The notes: generated from the sequence alone by a model not told the origin. A stretch of 64,000 nt of DNA from Lucifugimonas sp038150225 (GCA_038150225.1 JAYQWG010000004.1:6125-70124), one strand, 5' to 3'; shown: positions 8,569-16,126, counted from the stretch's first letter. Numbers and translations are program-made.

Positions 8569-8605
8569 AGGTCATTATCACCTATTTTTCAGGTTAATGT
8601 GACCT
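8569..8605 (-). promoter_or_regulatory. Twin AGGT-N7-ACCT palindromes, candidate operator/promoter of panB
   Basis: Two 15-base palindromic sites, AGGTCATTATCACCT (8569-8583) and AGGTTAATGTGACCT (8591-8605), have centres 22 bp apart, about two helical turns. Read on the minus strand, the proximal site contains GATAAT, a good -10 hexamer, about 60 bases ahead of the panB ATG. A dimeric repressor bound there would block RNA polymerase. No -35 is convincing and the regulator is unknown. Confidence 0.45.
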
Positions 8606-8612
8606 GTGTGTT

Positions 8613-9503
8613 TCAAATTGGGGTGTTCAATAGTATTTTGATGCGTTCGTACACTGAACCGGATAATCCGCCTTGCTCCTGTGCAATGTGAAGTGCAGCT
8701 GCAGCTAGAGCGGCGTACGCCCTCCCTGTTTCTGGTGATTTCGCAGCTGCGGCCGCCAAATGTGTCTCAACCGTTCCCACGTCGCCGCGCACATACGGAC
8801 CGGTGATGGCGCCGGGTAATCCTTTGGCATCCAGTGCGTCTGCAGTCGATTTGATAAGCGGGATCAATCGTTCCAGTGCCTCTGATCTAGAAATACCAAG
8901 CGGTTCCCACATTTCTGCAGCAAGACCAACCAGACCAGAAACAAGTCCACACGCCATGACCGCCGACGTGTGATAGGCAGCTCTTCCTTCTGTGGTGATG
9001 TGAAATCCTGATCCATCTAGAGCTTCAGCAAGTTCAAATAGCCACGAATCAAGATTCTCTTCGCTCGATTCGATAGCGAAAGAAACACCTTCGAGTTGGT
9101 CCGAGGAATCAACTGACGGGAAAGTTTGAAGCGGGTGGAAACCAGCAACTTCTGCACCCGAACCTCTAATTGAATCCAGTACGGATAGAGGAAGCACGCC
9201 CGCGCAGTGAACTGCCGCCTGGTGTGCTCTTAGGTCAATCGAATCAGCAATTTCAGAAATCGCTGCGTCTGGACCAGTCACGAATACCACGCTCGCTGTA
9301 TTCGCCGCCGTCTGTGCGCTCTCTACAACAACGGAGTTTGGGAGTTGTTCGGACAACCATTTTCGATGTTCGGTTCGCCTGCTGGACAACGCTGTGACGT
9401 TGTAGCCAGCCTTGCTCATTGCAATTGCGAGACTTGATCCAAGTCGACCAGCGGCGACTATTGCAACCGGGGTTTCTTTTCCAAGTGACGGCAGTGGGCT
9501 CAT
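8613..9503 (-). CDS. Rossmann-like / DUF2520 protein, possible ketopantoate reductase
   Basis: A 296-residue two-domain protein. An N-terminal Rossmann domain carries the dinucleotide loop VAAGRLGSSLAIAMSKAG, in which the usual first Gly is Ala. Strand motifs such as SVVFVTGPDAAI and AGFHPLQTFPS follow, then an all-helical DUF2520 domain with VMACGLVSGLVGLAAEM. The family resembles ProC/6PGDH-type NADP oxidoreductases and often lies beside pan genes; in Mycobacterium the homologue precedes panC. No panE is visible here, so reduction of ketopantoate to pantoate is a reasonable inferred role. Its ATG overlaps the stop of the P1 peptidase gene by 4 bases (ATGA). Confidence 0.85.
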   Translation of the reverse strand: MSPLPSLGKETPVAIVAAGRLGSSLAIAMSKAGYNVTALSSRRTEHRKWLSEQLPNSVVVESAQTAANTASVVFVTGPDAAISEIADSIDLRAHQAAVHCAGVLPLSVLDSIRGSGAEVAGFHPLQTFPSVDSSDQLEGVSFAIESSEENLDSWLFELAEALDGSGFHITTEGRAAYHTSAVMACGLVSGLVGLAAEMWEPLGISRSEALERLIPLIKSTADALDAKGLPGAITGPYVRGDVGTVETHLAAAAAKSPETGRAYAALAAAALHIAQEQGGLSGSVYERIKILLNTPI

Positions 9504-10486
9504 GAAAATTTCTTTCGTGCTTCCTTTGAAGACAGCACACCACCCAGGGTCTCTGCTGACTCGATTGCGTTCAATATCGCTCCCGAGACAGCCTTGAGGG
9601 CTGCGGCGTGCAGTACATCGCCAGGGATTTCTCCGGCGGCTCCAGTAGCGAGGGCGAACACGGTGTCTCCATCGTTTGCTGTGTGGGCAGGCCTGATGGC
9701 AAGACCGATTCCATCTTGTCCGGCAATCGCGAGTCGGGTCGCTCCAATCTTGTCTAGCTTGGCATCAGTGGCCACAACACCAATCGTTGTATTGCGAAAG
9801 AAACCCCTTGGTTTAGGTGGATCATTTATTAGTAGATCGACAGAGTCACCAAATCCTGAATCGGTAATTGGACCCGCAACTATTTCGCCGTTTTCTGGAT
9901 CAACGATGCTCCCAATTGCGTTTACGACCATTAGTGCCGAAACCGTTACTTCATCGGACCCGTTATTTGATGGGATCCGCACTGAGGCTGTCCCGACACC
10001 ACCTTTAATTGAGGAGGTGGCTCCTTTTAGCTTGGCAACCGTGGCACCAGTTCCAGCTCCAACATTACCGACTTCAAAATCCATATCGGCGTTGTCAGCG
10101 GCGGCGTACCCGTCCTCACCTGTTGGTCTGATTTCAGAATTTATGAATCCGAGATCGAACACAACCGCAGCTGGAATCAGCGGTATCCGTGAACGTCCAA
10201 ATTTCACTCCGACTTTGCGTTCTTCCAAGTATCGGACGACTCCCCCAGGGGCATCAAGCCCGAACGCACTTCCGCCCGTAAGCATCACGCCATTCACCCA
10301 CTGAGCACTGGCAAGCGGATCAAGTAACGCTGTTTCGCGAGAACCGGGCGCTGCCCCGCGAATTTCCATTCCTGCAATTGCCGGCTCGTTGCAAAGCACA
10401 ACAGTGCAACCAGTCCCGTTTTGCGTGTCGGTGTAGTGCCCGACGCACAATCCTGCAACGTCAGTGAGTTTCCCGGAAATGTTCAT
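9500..10486 (-). CDS. P1 family (DmpA/BapA-like) autoprocessing aminopeptidase
   Basis: A 328-residue Ntn-type hydrolase. Family features are the N-terminal ITDVAGLCVGHYTD-like start (here LTDVAGLCVGHYTD), GVMLTGGSAFGLDAPGGV, GNVGAGTGATVAK, and the processing site RNTTIGVVATDA. By homology the chain would be cut before Thr233, making that Thr the new N-terminal nucleophile. Characterised members release N-terminal D- or beta-amino acids, including beta-alanine. It heads the operon: its stop overlaps the DUF2520 start, and panB and panC follow. That position makes beta-alanine supply for PanC an attractive but unproven role. Confidence 0.92.
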   Translation of the reverse strand: MNISGKLTDVAGLCVGHYTDTQNGTGCTVVLCNEPAIAGMEIRGAAPGSRETALLDPLASAQWVNGVMLTGGSAFGLDAPGGVVRYLEERKVGVKFGRSRIPLIPAAVVFDLGFINSEIRPTGEDGYAAADNADMDFEVGNVGAGTGATVAKLKGATSSIKGGVGTASVRIPSNNGSDEVTVSALMVVNAIGSIVDPENGEIVAGPITDSGFGDSVDLLINDPPKPRGFFRNTTIGVVATDAKLDKIGATRLAIAGQDGIGLAIRPAHTANDGDTVFALATGAAGEIPGDVLHAAALKAVSGAILNAIESAETLGGVLSSKEARKKFS

Positions 10487-10602
10487 TTATTGCCCACCCG
10501 TAGGCCAGAGATTTTGCCCTAACGAGTCGTAATGGATGAAGTTAAAACTGGACTCAGGCTAGCACACGTTTACGGGTATCTAACTGGCTTAAAAATTCGG
10601 GG

Positions 10603-10632
10603 TGTACGAGTCGTAAAACTCGGGCGTATACT
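10603..10632 (+). promoter_or_regulatory. Candidate guaB3 promoter in a divergent intergenic region
   Basis: The 265-bp space 10487-10751 separates the divergent P1 peptidase and guaB3 genes. TATACT at 10627-10632 is a good -10 and matches the -10 of the ribosomal promoter. The -35 region (TGTACG, 18 bp upstream) is poor. About 115 bases of leader follow, including an imperfect GC-rich hairpin around CCTCCGG/CCGGAAGG near 10665-10695. Confidence 0.4.
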
Positions 10633-10751
10633 GACCCGAATTAACCCGCGGCGAAATTCGTAATCTCCTCCGGATGCAGGGGCGCCGGAAGGAAGAATTT
10701 CAAACTGGGGAAAGTTCATTCGGCTTGTAACCGATGTGAGGAGTTCAGAAG

Positions 10752-11894
10752 GTGCCACGAGACTTCAAAGAGCTGAAACCCGCATACGGATTTGACGATG
10801 TAGCCATTGCTCCCGGCGACATCACGATTAACCCGGAAATGGCGGACACAACGACGAATTTCGACGGTATCAAGCTCGATGTACCGTTTATTGCGTCTGC
10901 GATGGACGCTGTGGTTGATCCGAAATTCGCTATAGAGATGACCAAAGCAGGCGGACTTGCGGTCATGAACATGGACGGGCTACACACCCGATATGAGGAT
11001 GCCACCGCCGTATATGAAGAGATTGCGGCTGCGCCTCGAGAAGAAGCGACAGCGATCATGCAGAAGATCTACTCGGAGCCACAGAAGCCAGAGTTGATCG
11101 GCAAAAAAGTTGAAGAAGTGAAAAAAGGCGGCGGAATAGCCGCCGTTTCATTTGTGCCACAAAACGCAAAGCGTATGGCGCCACTGGCAGTCGAAGCCGG
11201 TGCTGACATGGTCGTTGTGCAGGGAACGGTAGTAACCGCCCGACACTCCTCCAAAAGCCTTAAGGGGCTCGTATTCTCTGAGATGGTTGAGCAGCTGAAG
11301 GTTCCGATCCTTGTTGGAAACACCGTTTCTTACGAAGTAACCAAAGAGCTGATGCAGCAAGGTATTTCCGGTGTAATGGTCGGAGTCGGACCTGGTTCCG
11401 TTTGCACCAGCCGTGAAGTGCTCGGTATTGGGATCCCTCAGGTCAGTGCGACCGTTGAGTGCGCAGCTGCAAGAGACGATTTCTACAAAGAGACCGGTAA
11501 GTACATCCCGATCATCACCGACGGTGGAATCCGAACCGGTGGAGACGTATGTAAGTCGTTCGCAGCCGGTGCTAATGCAGTCATGATCGGTTCGCCATTC
11601 GCCAAGTGCGAAGAGGCACCTGCTCACGGTTACCACTGGGGCATGGCTACCTGGCACGATTCACTCCCACGGGGAACACGGATCAACATGGGAACCGAGT
11701 ACAGCCTCAACCAGCTGTTGTATGGTCCATCATCCAGGACCGACGGAACGCTCAACCTTGTTGGTGCGCTCCAGGTTTGTATGGGCTACGTAGGCGCCGA
11801 AAACCTTCGAGAGATGAACAAGGCTCGAATGGTTTACGCTCCAGCGATCAAAACCGAAGGAAAGATCTACCAGGCAGCAGGACTCGGCTCCTAG
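10752..11894 (+). CDS. guaB3: GuaB3-type IMP dehydrogenase family protein (possible GMP reductase)
   Basis: A 380-residue (beta/alpha)8 enzyme of the IMPDH/GMPR superfamily without the CBS pair of true GuaB. The catalytic loop GPGSVCTSREVLGIG places the nucleophile at Cys218. DGGIRTGGDVCKSFAAGANAVMIG binds the nucleotide phosphate, and a GuaB3-like C-terminal part (GTEYSLNQLLYGPSS) follows. Work on cyanobacterial GuaB3 points to GMP reductase activity, so purine salvage from GMP to IMP is likely rather than GMP synthesis. The start is GTG with GAGGAG at 10738-10743. A copy pair of the CTCTCCC repeat follows the stop. Confidence 0.9.
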   Translation: MPRDFKELKPAYGFDDVAIAPGDITINPEMADTTTNFDGIKLDVPFIASAMDAVVDPKFAIEMTKAGGLAVMNMDGLHTRYEDATAVYEEIAAAPREEATAIMQKIYSEPQKPELIGKKVEEVKKGGGIAAVSFVPQNAKRMAPLAVEAGADMVVVQGTVVTARHSSKSLKGLVFSEMVEQLKVPILVGNTVSYEVTKELMQQGISGVMVGVGPGSVCTSREVLGIGIPQVSATVECAAARDDFYKETGKYIPIITDGGIRTGGDVCKSFAAGANAVMIGSPFAKCEEAPAHGYHWGMATWHDSLPRGTRINMGTEYSLNQLLYGPSSRTDGTLNLVGALQVCMGYVGAENLREMNKARMVYAPAIKTEGKIYQAAGLGS

Positions 11895-11905
11895 GCCACT
11901 CGAAG

Positions 11906-11945
11906 CCCTCTCCCAGCGGGATAGGGTCTGGCTGAGGGAGAAGCC
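11906..11945. repeat. CTCTCCC-type hairpin repeat, copy 2
   Basis: CCCTCTCCC-AGC-GGGATAGGG, then TCTGGCTGAGGGAGAAG. It shares its first 13 bases after CC (TCTCCCAGCGGGA) and the GAGGGAGA end with copy 1 at 7617. It begins 11 bases after the guaB3 stop and faces copy 3, so the two can fold against each other. Confidence 0.7.
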
Positions 11946-11979
11946 TTGGCGTTCGAGCTCCACAGTTTGAATTCCAGCA

Positions 11980-12017
11980 CTCTCCCCTCAACCTAACCTT
12001 CTCCCCATGGAGAAGAG
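11980..12017. repeat. CTCTCCC-type hairpin repeat, copy 3 (inverted)
   Basis: On the minus strand this reads CTCTTCTCC-ATG-GGGAGAAGG, then TTAGGTTGAGGGGAGAG, the same layout as copies 1 and 2 but in the opposite direction. With copy 2 it encloses a 34-bp centre. The whole 11906-12017 block resembles a small composite inverted element and could serve as a termination structure behind guaB3. Confidence 0.6.
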
Positions 12018-12041
12018 ATTAGCTGCGAAAATGAGGTTTCC

Positions 12042-12067
12042 GCACCAGCACATCTATGTGCTGGTGC
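12042..12067. other. Perfect 12-bp hairpin just ahead of hisS
   Basis: GCACCAGCACAT-CT-ATGTGCTGGTGC is a perfect inverted repeat ending 24 bases before the hisS ATG. It is followed by GTTTGG, too short a T run for a strong intrinsic terminator. It could end the guaB3 transcript, or shape hisS expression. No T-box signature is visible. Confidence 0.5.
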
Positions 12068-12091
12068 GTTTGGTCAAGAGACAATTACGGA

Positions 12092-13372
12092 ATGAACTTC
12101 AAACGCCCACGCGGAACAGCCGACATACTTCCTGCGGATCAGCCTTACTGGTCACAGGTGTACACGACTGCCTGCAAGGTGGCGAAGCGGTTCGGTTACA
12201 GCCGTATCGACACGCCAACTTTCGAGGACACGAATCTCTTCCAGCGCGGAGTCGGTGATGAGACTGACATCGTTCAAAAAGAGATGTATTCGTTTGAGGA
12301 TCACGGCGGAGACTCGATCACTCTGCGTCCCGAAGGCACTGCATCGGTATGCAGGGCTTACGTAGAAAACGGTCTTCAGAACTTGCCTCAACCTGTTCGC
12401 CTCTACTACGCCATGCCGATGTTCCGATACGAACGTCCCCAGGCCGGTAGGGTTCGACAGTTCCACCAGTTTGGTTGCGAAGCCATCGGTGATTCATCTC
12501 CGGAAGTCGACGCTGAAATGCTCGAACTCTGCTGGATGTTCCTCCAAGAGTTGGGAATCTCTGACGTCACACTGCTGGTCAATAACCTGGGCGATCGTGA
12601 CGGCAGATCCGAGTACATTTCCGAACTCGAGAAATATTTCAAAGCTGCTGGTGACCGCCTGCCGAAAGTTGATCGGGACCGACTTGAGCGAGCACCACTA
12701 CGAGTGCTCGATTCAAAGGCTCCCGAAACTCAAGAGCTGACAGAGAACGCGCCTAAGTCACTCGATTTCATTTCTGGCGAAGCTAAAGAACACTGGGACG
12801 CGGTGATTGAGCACTTAGAAAATTTAAAATCAGCGAACCCTTCGTTCAACTACAAAATTGATCACCGATTAGTTCGCGGACTCGACTACTACAACCGCAC
12901 AGTTTTCGAGTTTGAGCCAGCCAACGCCGGCAGTCAGGGAACACTTATTGCCGGTGGACGTTACGACCCACTAATTGGACTGCTTGGTGGGCCAGAAACA
13001 CCGGCTATCGGTTTCGCTGCTGGACTTGAGCGACTCATATTGCAGTTGAAAGACCAGGAAATTGCCGTTGAAGGCTCTGACGGTCCTGATGTGGTCGTGG
13101 TTGCCCTCGGAAACGCAGGGAAGGCAGCGGCATCCCTGGCGACTGCTCTTCGGGGTGAAGAAGTTTCGACCATCCTTGCTCCGAAACGTTCAATGAAGGC
13201 CCAAATGCGTTACGCCAACAACGTATCGGCAAAAAACGTGGTGATTCTTGGAGATCGCGAAGTTGAACAGGGAGTCGCGTCCCTTAAACCATTAGAAGGT
13301 GAAGCCGAGCAGTCGGAAGTCTCCCTGGATGCCAAGGCGATCGCTGAACAGGTTCGAGCACCACATCATTAG
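12092..13372 (+). CDS. hisS: Histidine--tRNA ligase
   Basis: Charges tRNA-His. I start it at the ATG at 12092 (MNFKRPRGTADILP, 426 residues) because family members begin exactly there. The frame is open back to 12056, but those 12 residues run through the hairpin and match nothing. Class II motifs are present: the PRGTADILP start, motif 2 (RPEGTASVCRAYVENG), the histidine signature HRLVRGLDYYNRTVFEF, motif 3 (GGRYDPLIGLLGG) and the C-terminal anticodon-binding domain from about residue 325. A weak ACGGA precedes the ATG. Confidence 0.97.
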   Translation: MNFKRPRGTADILPADQPYWSQVYTTACKVAKRFGYSRIDTPTFEDTNLFQRGVGDETDIVQKEMYSFEDHGGDSITLRPEGTASVCRAYVENGLQNLPQPVRLYYAMPMFRYERPQAGRVRQFHQFGCEAIGDSSPEVDAEMLELCWMFLQELGISDVTLLVNNLGDRDGRSEYISELEKYFKAAGDRLPKVDRDRLERAPLRVLDSKAPETQELTENAPKSLDFISGEAKEHWDAVIEHLENLKSANPSFNYKIDHRLVRGLDYYNRTVFEFEPANAGSQGTLIAGGRYDPLIGLLGGPETPAIGFAAGLERLILQLKDQEIAVEGSDGPDVVVVALGNAGKAAASLATALRGEEVSTILAPKRSMKAQMRYANNVSAKNVVILGDREVEQGVASLKPLEGEAEQSEVSLDAKAIAEQVRAPHH

Positions 13373-13376
13373 CTGC

Positions 13377-13412
13377 GTAAGTAATTGATCCCTCCGTTCA
13401 CTAATTACTTAC
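13377..13412. other. Inverted repeat between hisS and prfA
   Basis: GTAAGTAATT (13377-13386) and AATTACTTAC (13403-13412) are perfect 10-base arms around a 16-base loop. The structure occupies most of the 55-bp gap. There is no T run, so it is more likely a processing or protein-binding site than a terminator. Confidence 0.45.
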
Positions 13413-13427
13413 CGAGAAAATCGAACC

Positions 13428-14510
13428 ATGCAGCAATCATTTGAAGCAAGACTTAAAGAAATCGCCGACCGCCACGCGGAGGTTGAGCATCTCATGTCGC
13501 AGCCCGAAACGGCATCCGATCCGAACGCTATCCGGCGCTTGGGTCGTGAATACAGCCAGCTCCAACACGTCGTTGCGCTGTGGAATAACATGACGTCCAC
13601 TCAGTCGGATCTTGACGGTGCCAATGAGCTTCTAGAACTGGAAGAAGATCCTGAAGTTCTCGAAATGGCTAAGGACGAAATCCAGGAACTCGAAGATAAG
13701 CTCGCGGTGCTAACCGACGAGATACGACTGGAACTCCTTCCCAAGGACGAAACCGAACACGCCGACGCAGTTCTCGAGATTCGTGCTGGAGCCGGTGGGG
13801 ATGAAGCCGGACTATTTGCTGCCGAACTATTCCGCATGTACCAGCGCTACTCAGAGGCTCGTGGTTGGAAAATGAAGGTCCTCAGCCAGAACGAGACGGG
13901 TGTTGGCGGAATAAAAGAAGTCACTTTCGAACTATCAGGTGAAAGGGCTTACCAGCGCTTACACCTTGAGAGCGGAGTGCACCGGGTGCAGCGAGTACCT
14001 GCAACCGAGTCTCAGGGGCGAATTCACACCTCTACAGCAACGGTGGCCGTGCTTCCAAAAGCAGAGGAGGTTGATGTCGAAATCAACGACAACGATCTCA
14101 AGATCGATGTTTTCCACTCTGGTGGAGCCGGCGGACAGAACGTGAACAAGGTTGCCACCGCAATCCGAATCACCCATGAGCCTTCGGGTTTGGTCGTGCA
14201 GTGCCAGAATGAGCGTTCTCAGTTGCAGAACAAGCTCCAGGCAATGGAAATTCTTCGTTCACGTCTCTGGGACATGGAGCTGCAAAAACGAAACGCAGAG
14301 ATTTCTGCGAACCGTAAAGCCCAGGTGGGTTCTGGAGACCGATCCGAAAAGATCCGTACCTACAACTTCCCACAGTCTCGAATTACCGACCACCGAATCG
14401 GATTCACGAGTCACCAAATGCAACAGGTTCTAGGTGGTGAGATCGACGAGTTTGTCGATGCACTGCTCCAGGAAGAGCAAGCTCGCAAGCTAGCCGCGGT
14501 AGGCGACTAA
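13428..14510 (+). CDS. prfA: Peptide chain release factor 1
   Basis: Recognises UAA and UAG stop codons and triggers peptide release. The 360 residues include the RF1-specific PAT anticodon tripeptide in RVPATESQGRIHTS, which rules out RF2, and the GGQ motif in HSGGAGGQNVNKVA (about residues 229-236), the site that PrmC methylates on Gln. An acidic coiled-coil-like region covers about residues 60-105. prmC follows after a 294-bp gap full of repeats. Confidence 0.98.
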   Translation: MQQSFEARLKEIADRHAEVEHLMSQPETASDPNAIRRLGREYSQLQHVVALWNNMTSTQSDLDGANELLELEEDPEVLEMAKDEIQELEDKLAVLTDEIRLELLPKDETEHADAVLEIRAGAGGDEAGLFAAELFRMYQRYSEARGWKMKVLSQNETGVGGIKEVTFELSGERAYQRLHLESGVHRVQRVPATESQGRIHTSTATVAVLPKAEEVDVEINDNDLKIDVFHSGGAGGQNVNKVATAIRITHEPSGLVVQCQNERSQLQNKLQAMEILRSRLWDMELQKRNAEISANRKAQVGSGDRSEKIRTYNFPQSRITDHRIGFTSHQMQQVLGGEIDEFVDALLQEEQARKLAAVGD

Positions 14511-14518
14511 CCGTTTTA

Positions 14519-14551
14519 CACTCCCCCGGACTGGGGGAGTCGGAGGGGGAG
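14519..14551. repeat. Diverged CTCCCCC hairpin repeat, copy 4
   Basis: ACTCCCCC-GGACT-GGGGGAGT is a perfect 8-bp hairpin, followed by CGGAGGGGGAG, giving the same left arm/right arm/right arm layout as the CTCTCCC copies. It starts nine bases after the prfA stop and may help end or protect that transcript. Confidence 0.6.
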
Positions 14552-14717
14552 TTTGGGACGCTGGTTCCAAAGTGCGAAGGCACGCCGGGACTTAACGATA
14601 ATGTTGTCTTCCCAAGCGTAAGCCGAGGGATCACGGTTCATCTCGCAACCAGTAAGCCCCGGTGCTTCGCTCAAGGTGGCTATCGGAGTGTAGGCAATCT
14701 ACTGCAAATCTTTACCT

Positions 14718-14785
14718 GTCATCCTGAGCCTGTCGAAGGATCACACAGCCTGAAATGCCGGCCCCTCCGACAAGCTCAGGTTGAC
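14718..14785. repeat. Inverted repeat of the GTCATCCTGAGC...TCGAAGG family
   Basis: The left arm (14718-14740) begins GTCATCCTGAGCCTGTCGAA; the right arm (14763-14785) reads, reversed, GTCAACCTGAGCTTGTCGGA. The arms agree at about 19 of 23 positions around a 22-base centre. This sequence type is familiar from many unrelated bacterial genomes as a short dispersed repeat. It sits just ahead of prmC. The rest of the 14511-14804 gap shows no gene. Confidence 0.7.
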
Positions 14786-14804
14786 AATATAGCGTTCTAT
14801 CTCA

Positions 14805-15659
14805 ATGTCTCAATCCACAGTTGCTGAACTGATCAAATCAATCACCGAGCGGCTCAGCGCGGTCGGGATTGAAGACGCAGGAATTGATGCACGTCTATTG
14901 GTGCGCCATGCATTTGGTTGGAGTGCAGCGGATCAGTTAGCTCGTCTGAGTGATGCCGTTGATGACTCTGAAGTTCAACAACTCGAAACGCTCGTCGAAC
15001 GTCGCCTGAAACGCGAACCTCTGCAGTACATAACCGGATCGGTTGAGTTCTTCAGACGCACTTTTTCGGTAAACGAACACGTTCTGATCCCGCGTCCGGA
15101 AACCGAACAGATCATAGTTCAAGTCGCCGAATTCGTACGATCGCACCGAATTGAAAATCCTCGGATCGCTGATATTTGCACCGGTTCGGGTGCTATTGCC
15201 AGCTCACTCGCCCTGGAACTTCCTGCAGCCGAAGTACACGCAACCGATATTTCTCACCATGCGCTGGATGTTGCACAGGCTAATGCTGACCGCCTGAGTG
15301 CCGAAGTAGATTTCTACGAGGGGAACTTGCTCAAACCTCTCGAAGGCGAGTTCGACGTAATCGTCTCTAACCCACCCTACATATTAAGTTCGGCAATGGA
15401 TGGGTTGCAGCCAGAAGTGCAACAGGAGCCTTCGCTGGCGCTGGACGGAGGTACGGACGGACTTGACGTCATCCGGCCCCTCTTCGACGGAATACGCGAT
15501 CATTTGAAACCTGCGTGGAGTGCTGCCTACATAGAGATCGATCCACCAATCGCTGACGAGTGCATTGAACTCGCCCTGAAAATTTTTCCAGAGGCAGGAA
15601 TCGCGCTACTCACCGATTTTGCGGGTCTCGCAAGGTGCGTATCTATCGAACGAGCTTAA
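14805..15659 (+). CDS. prmC: Peptide chain release factor N(5)-glutamine methyltransferase
   Basis: Methylates the Gln of the GGQ motif in release factors using S-adenosylmethionine. The 284 residues have the helical N-terminal substrate domain with REPLQYITGSVEFF, the SAM loop ADICTGSGAIASSLA (about residue 120) and the catalytic VSNPPYI (about 186-192). Placement after prfA matches the common pairing. It is the last plus-strand gene before the oppositely oriented ribosomal cluster and shares its downstream terminator. Confidence 0.97.
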   Translation: MSQSTVAELIKSITERLSAVGIEDAGIDARLLVRHAFGWSAADQLARLSDAVDDSEVQQLETLVERRLKREPLQYITGSVEFFRRTFSVNEHVLIPRPETEQIIVQVAEFVRSHRIENPRIADICTGSGAIASSLALELPAAEVHATDISHHALDVAQANADRLSAEVDFYEGNLLKPLEGEFDVIVSNPPYILSSAMDGLQPEVQQEPSLALDGGTDGLDVIRPLFDGIRDHLKPAWSAAYIEIDPPIADECIELALKIFPEAGIALLTDFAGLARCVSIERA

Positions 15660-15677
15660 TATCAACAAACAAAGAAA

Positions 15678-15702
15678 AAGCCCCGAGAAAATCTCGGGGC
15701 TT
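15678..15702 (-). terminator. Intrinsic terminator ending the ribosomal cluster (bidirectional with prmC)
   Basis: AAGCCCCGAGA-AAA-TCTCGGGGCTT forms a perfect 11-bp stem with a 3-base loop. On the minus strand it is followed by a T-rich run (TTTCTTT), good for ending the rpsI transcript. On the plus strand the tail TCTCTGTTT is weaker but may still serve prmC. Confidence 0.85.
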
Positions 15703-15730
15703 CTCTGTTTCCAAAAATTTGGAGGAAGGC

Positions 15731-16126
15731 TTAACGCTTGGTGTACTGAGGAGCCTTTCGAGCTTTTTTCAGACCGTACTTCTTGCTTTCCTTCATTCGA
15801 GGGTCACGGGTCATAAGACCTGCAGCCTTGAGTGGACCTCGTAGATTCTCGTCCATTTCGACGAGTGCTCGTGCGAGTCCGTGTGCAAATGCTCCAGCCT
15901 GACCTGCTGATCCACCACCATGAGTCTTTGCAACGACCGTTACCTTATCGGCAAGGCTGGTTGCCTGAAGTGGGCTGACAGCCTTCAGGAGCCATGCACC
16001 AACTGTGAATATTTCGTCGATCGGCTTACCGTTGACGGTCGATCCACCAGGGGTGTTGTAGACACGTACTCGTGCTACTGAGGTCTTTCGGCGTCCAGTG
16101 CCGTAGTAGTACTGCTGCTGAGTCAA
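15731..16126 (-). CDS. rpsI: 30S ribosomal protein S9
   Basis: 131 residues, opening with QQQYYYGTGRRKTSVARV and ending in the basic KARKAPQYTKR tail that reaches the P-site tRNA. The only start that fits the family is a TTG at 16124-16126, directly abutting the rplM stop, with GGAGAG eight bases before it inside rplM. Last gene of the cluster. Confidence 0.98.
   Translation of the reverse strand: MTQQQYYYGTGRRKTSVARVRVYNTPGGSTVNGKPIDEIFTVGAWLLKAVSPLQATSLADKVTVVAKTHGGGSAGQAGAFAHGLARALVEMDENLRGPLKAAGLMTRDPRMKESKKYGLKKARKAPQYTKR

Noticed and set aside
9594..10304. 236-residue open frame opposite the P1 peptidase
   Set aside because: It lies wholly within a well-supported gene on the other strand and has a shadow-like Ser/Pro/Thr composition.
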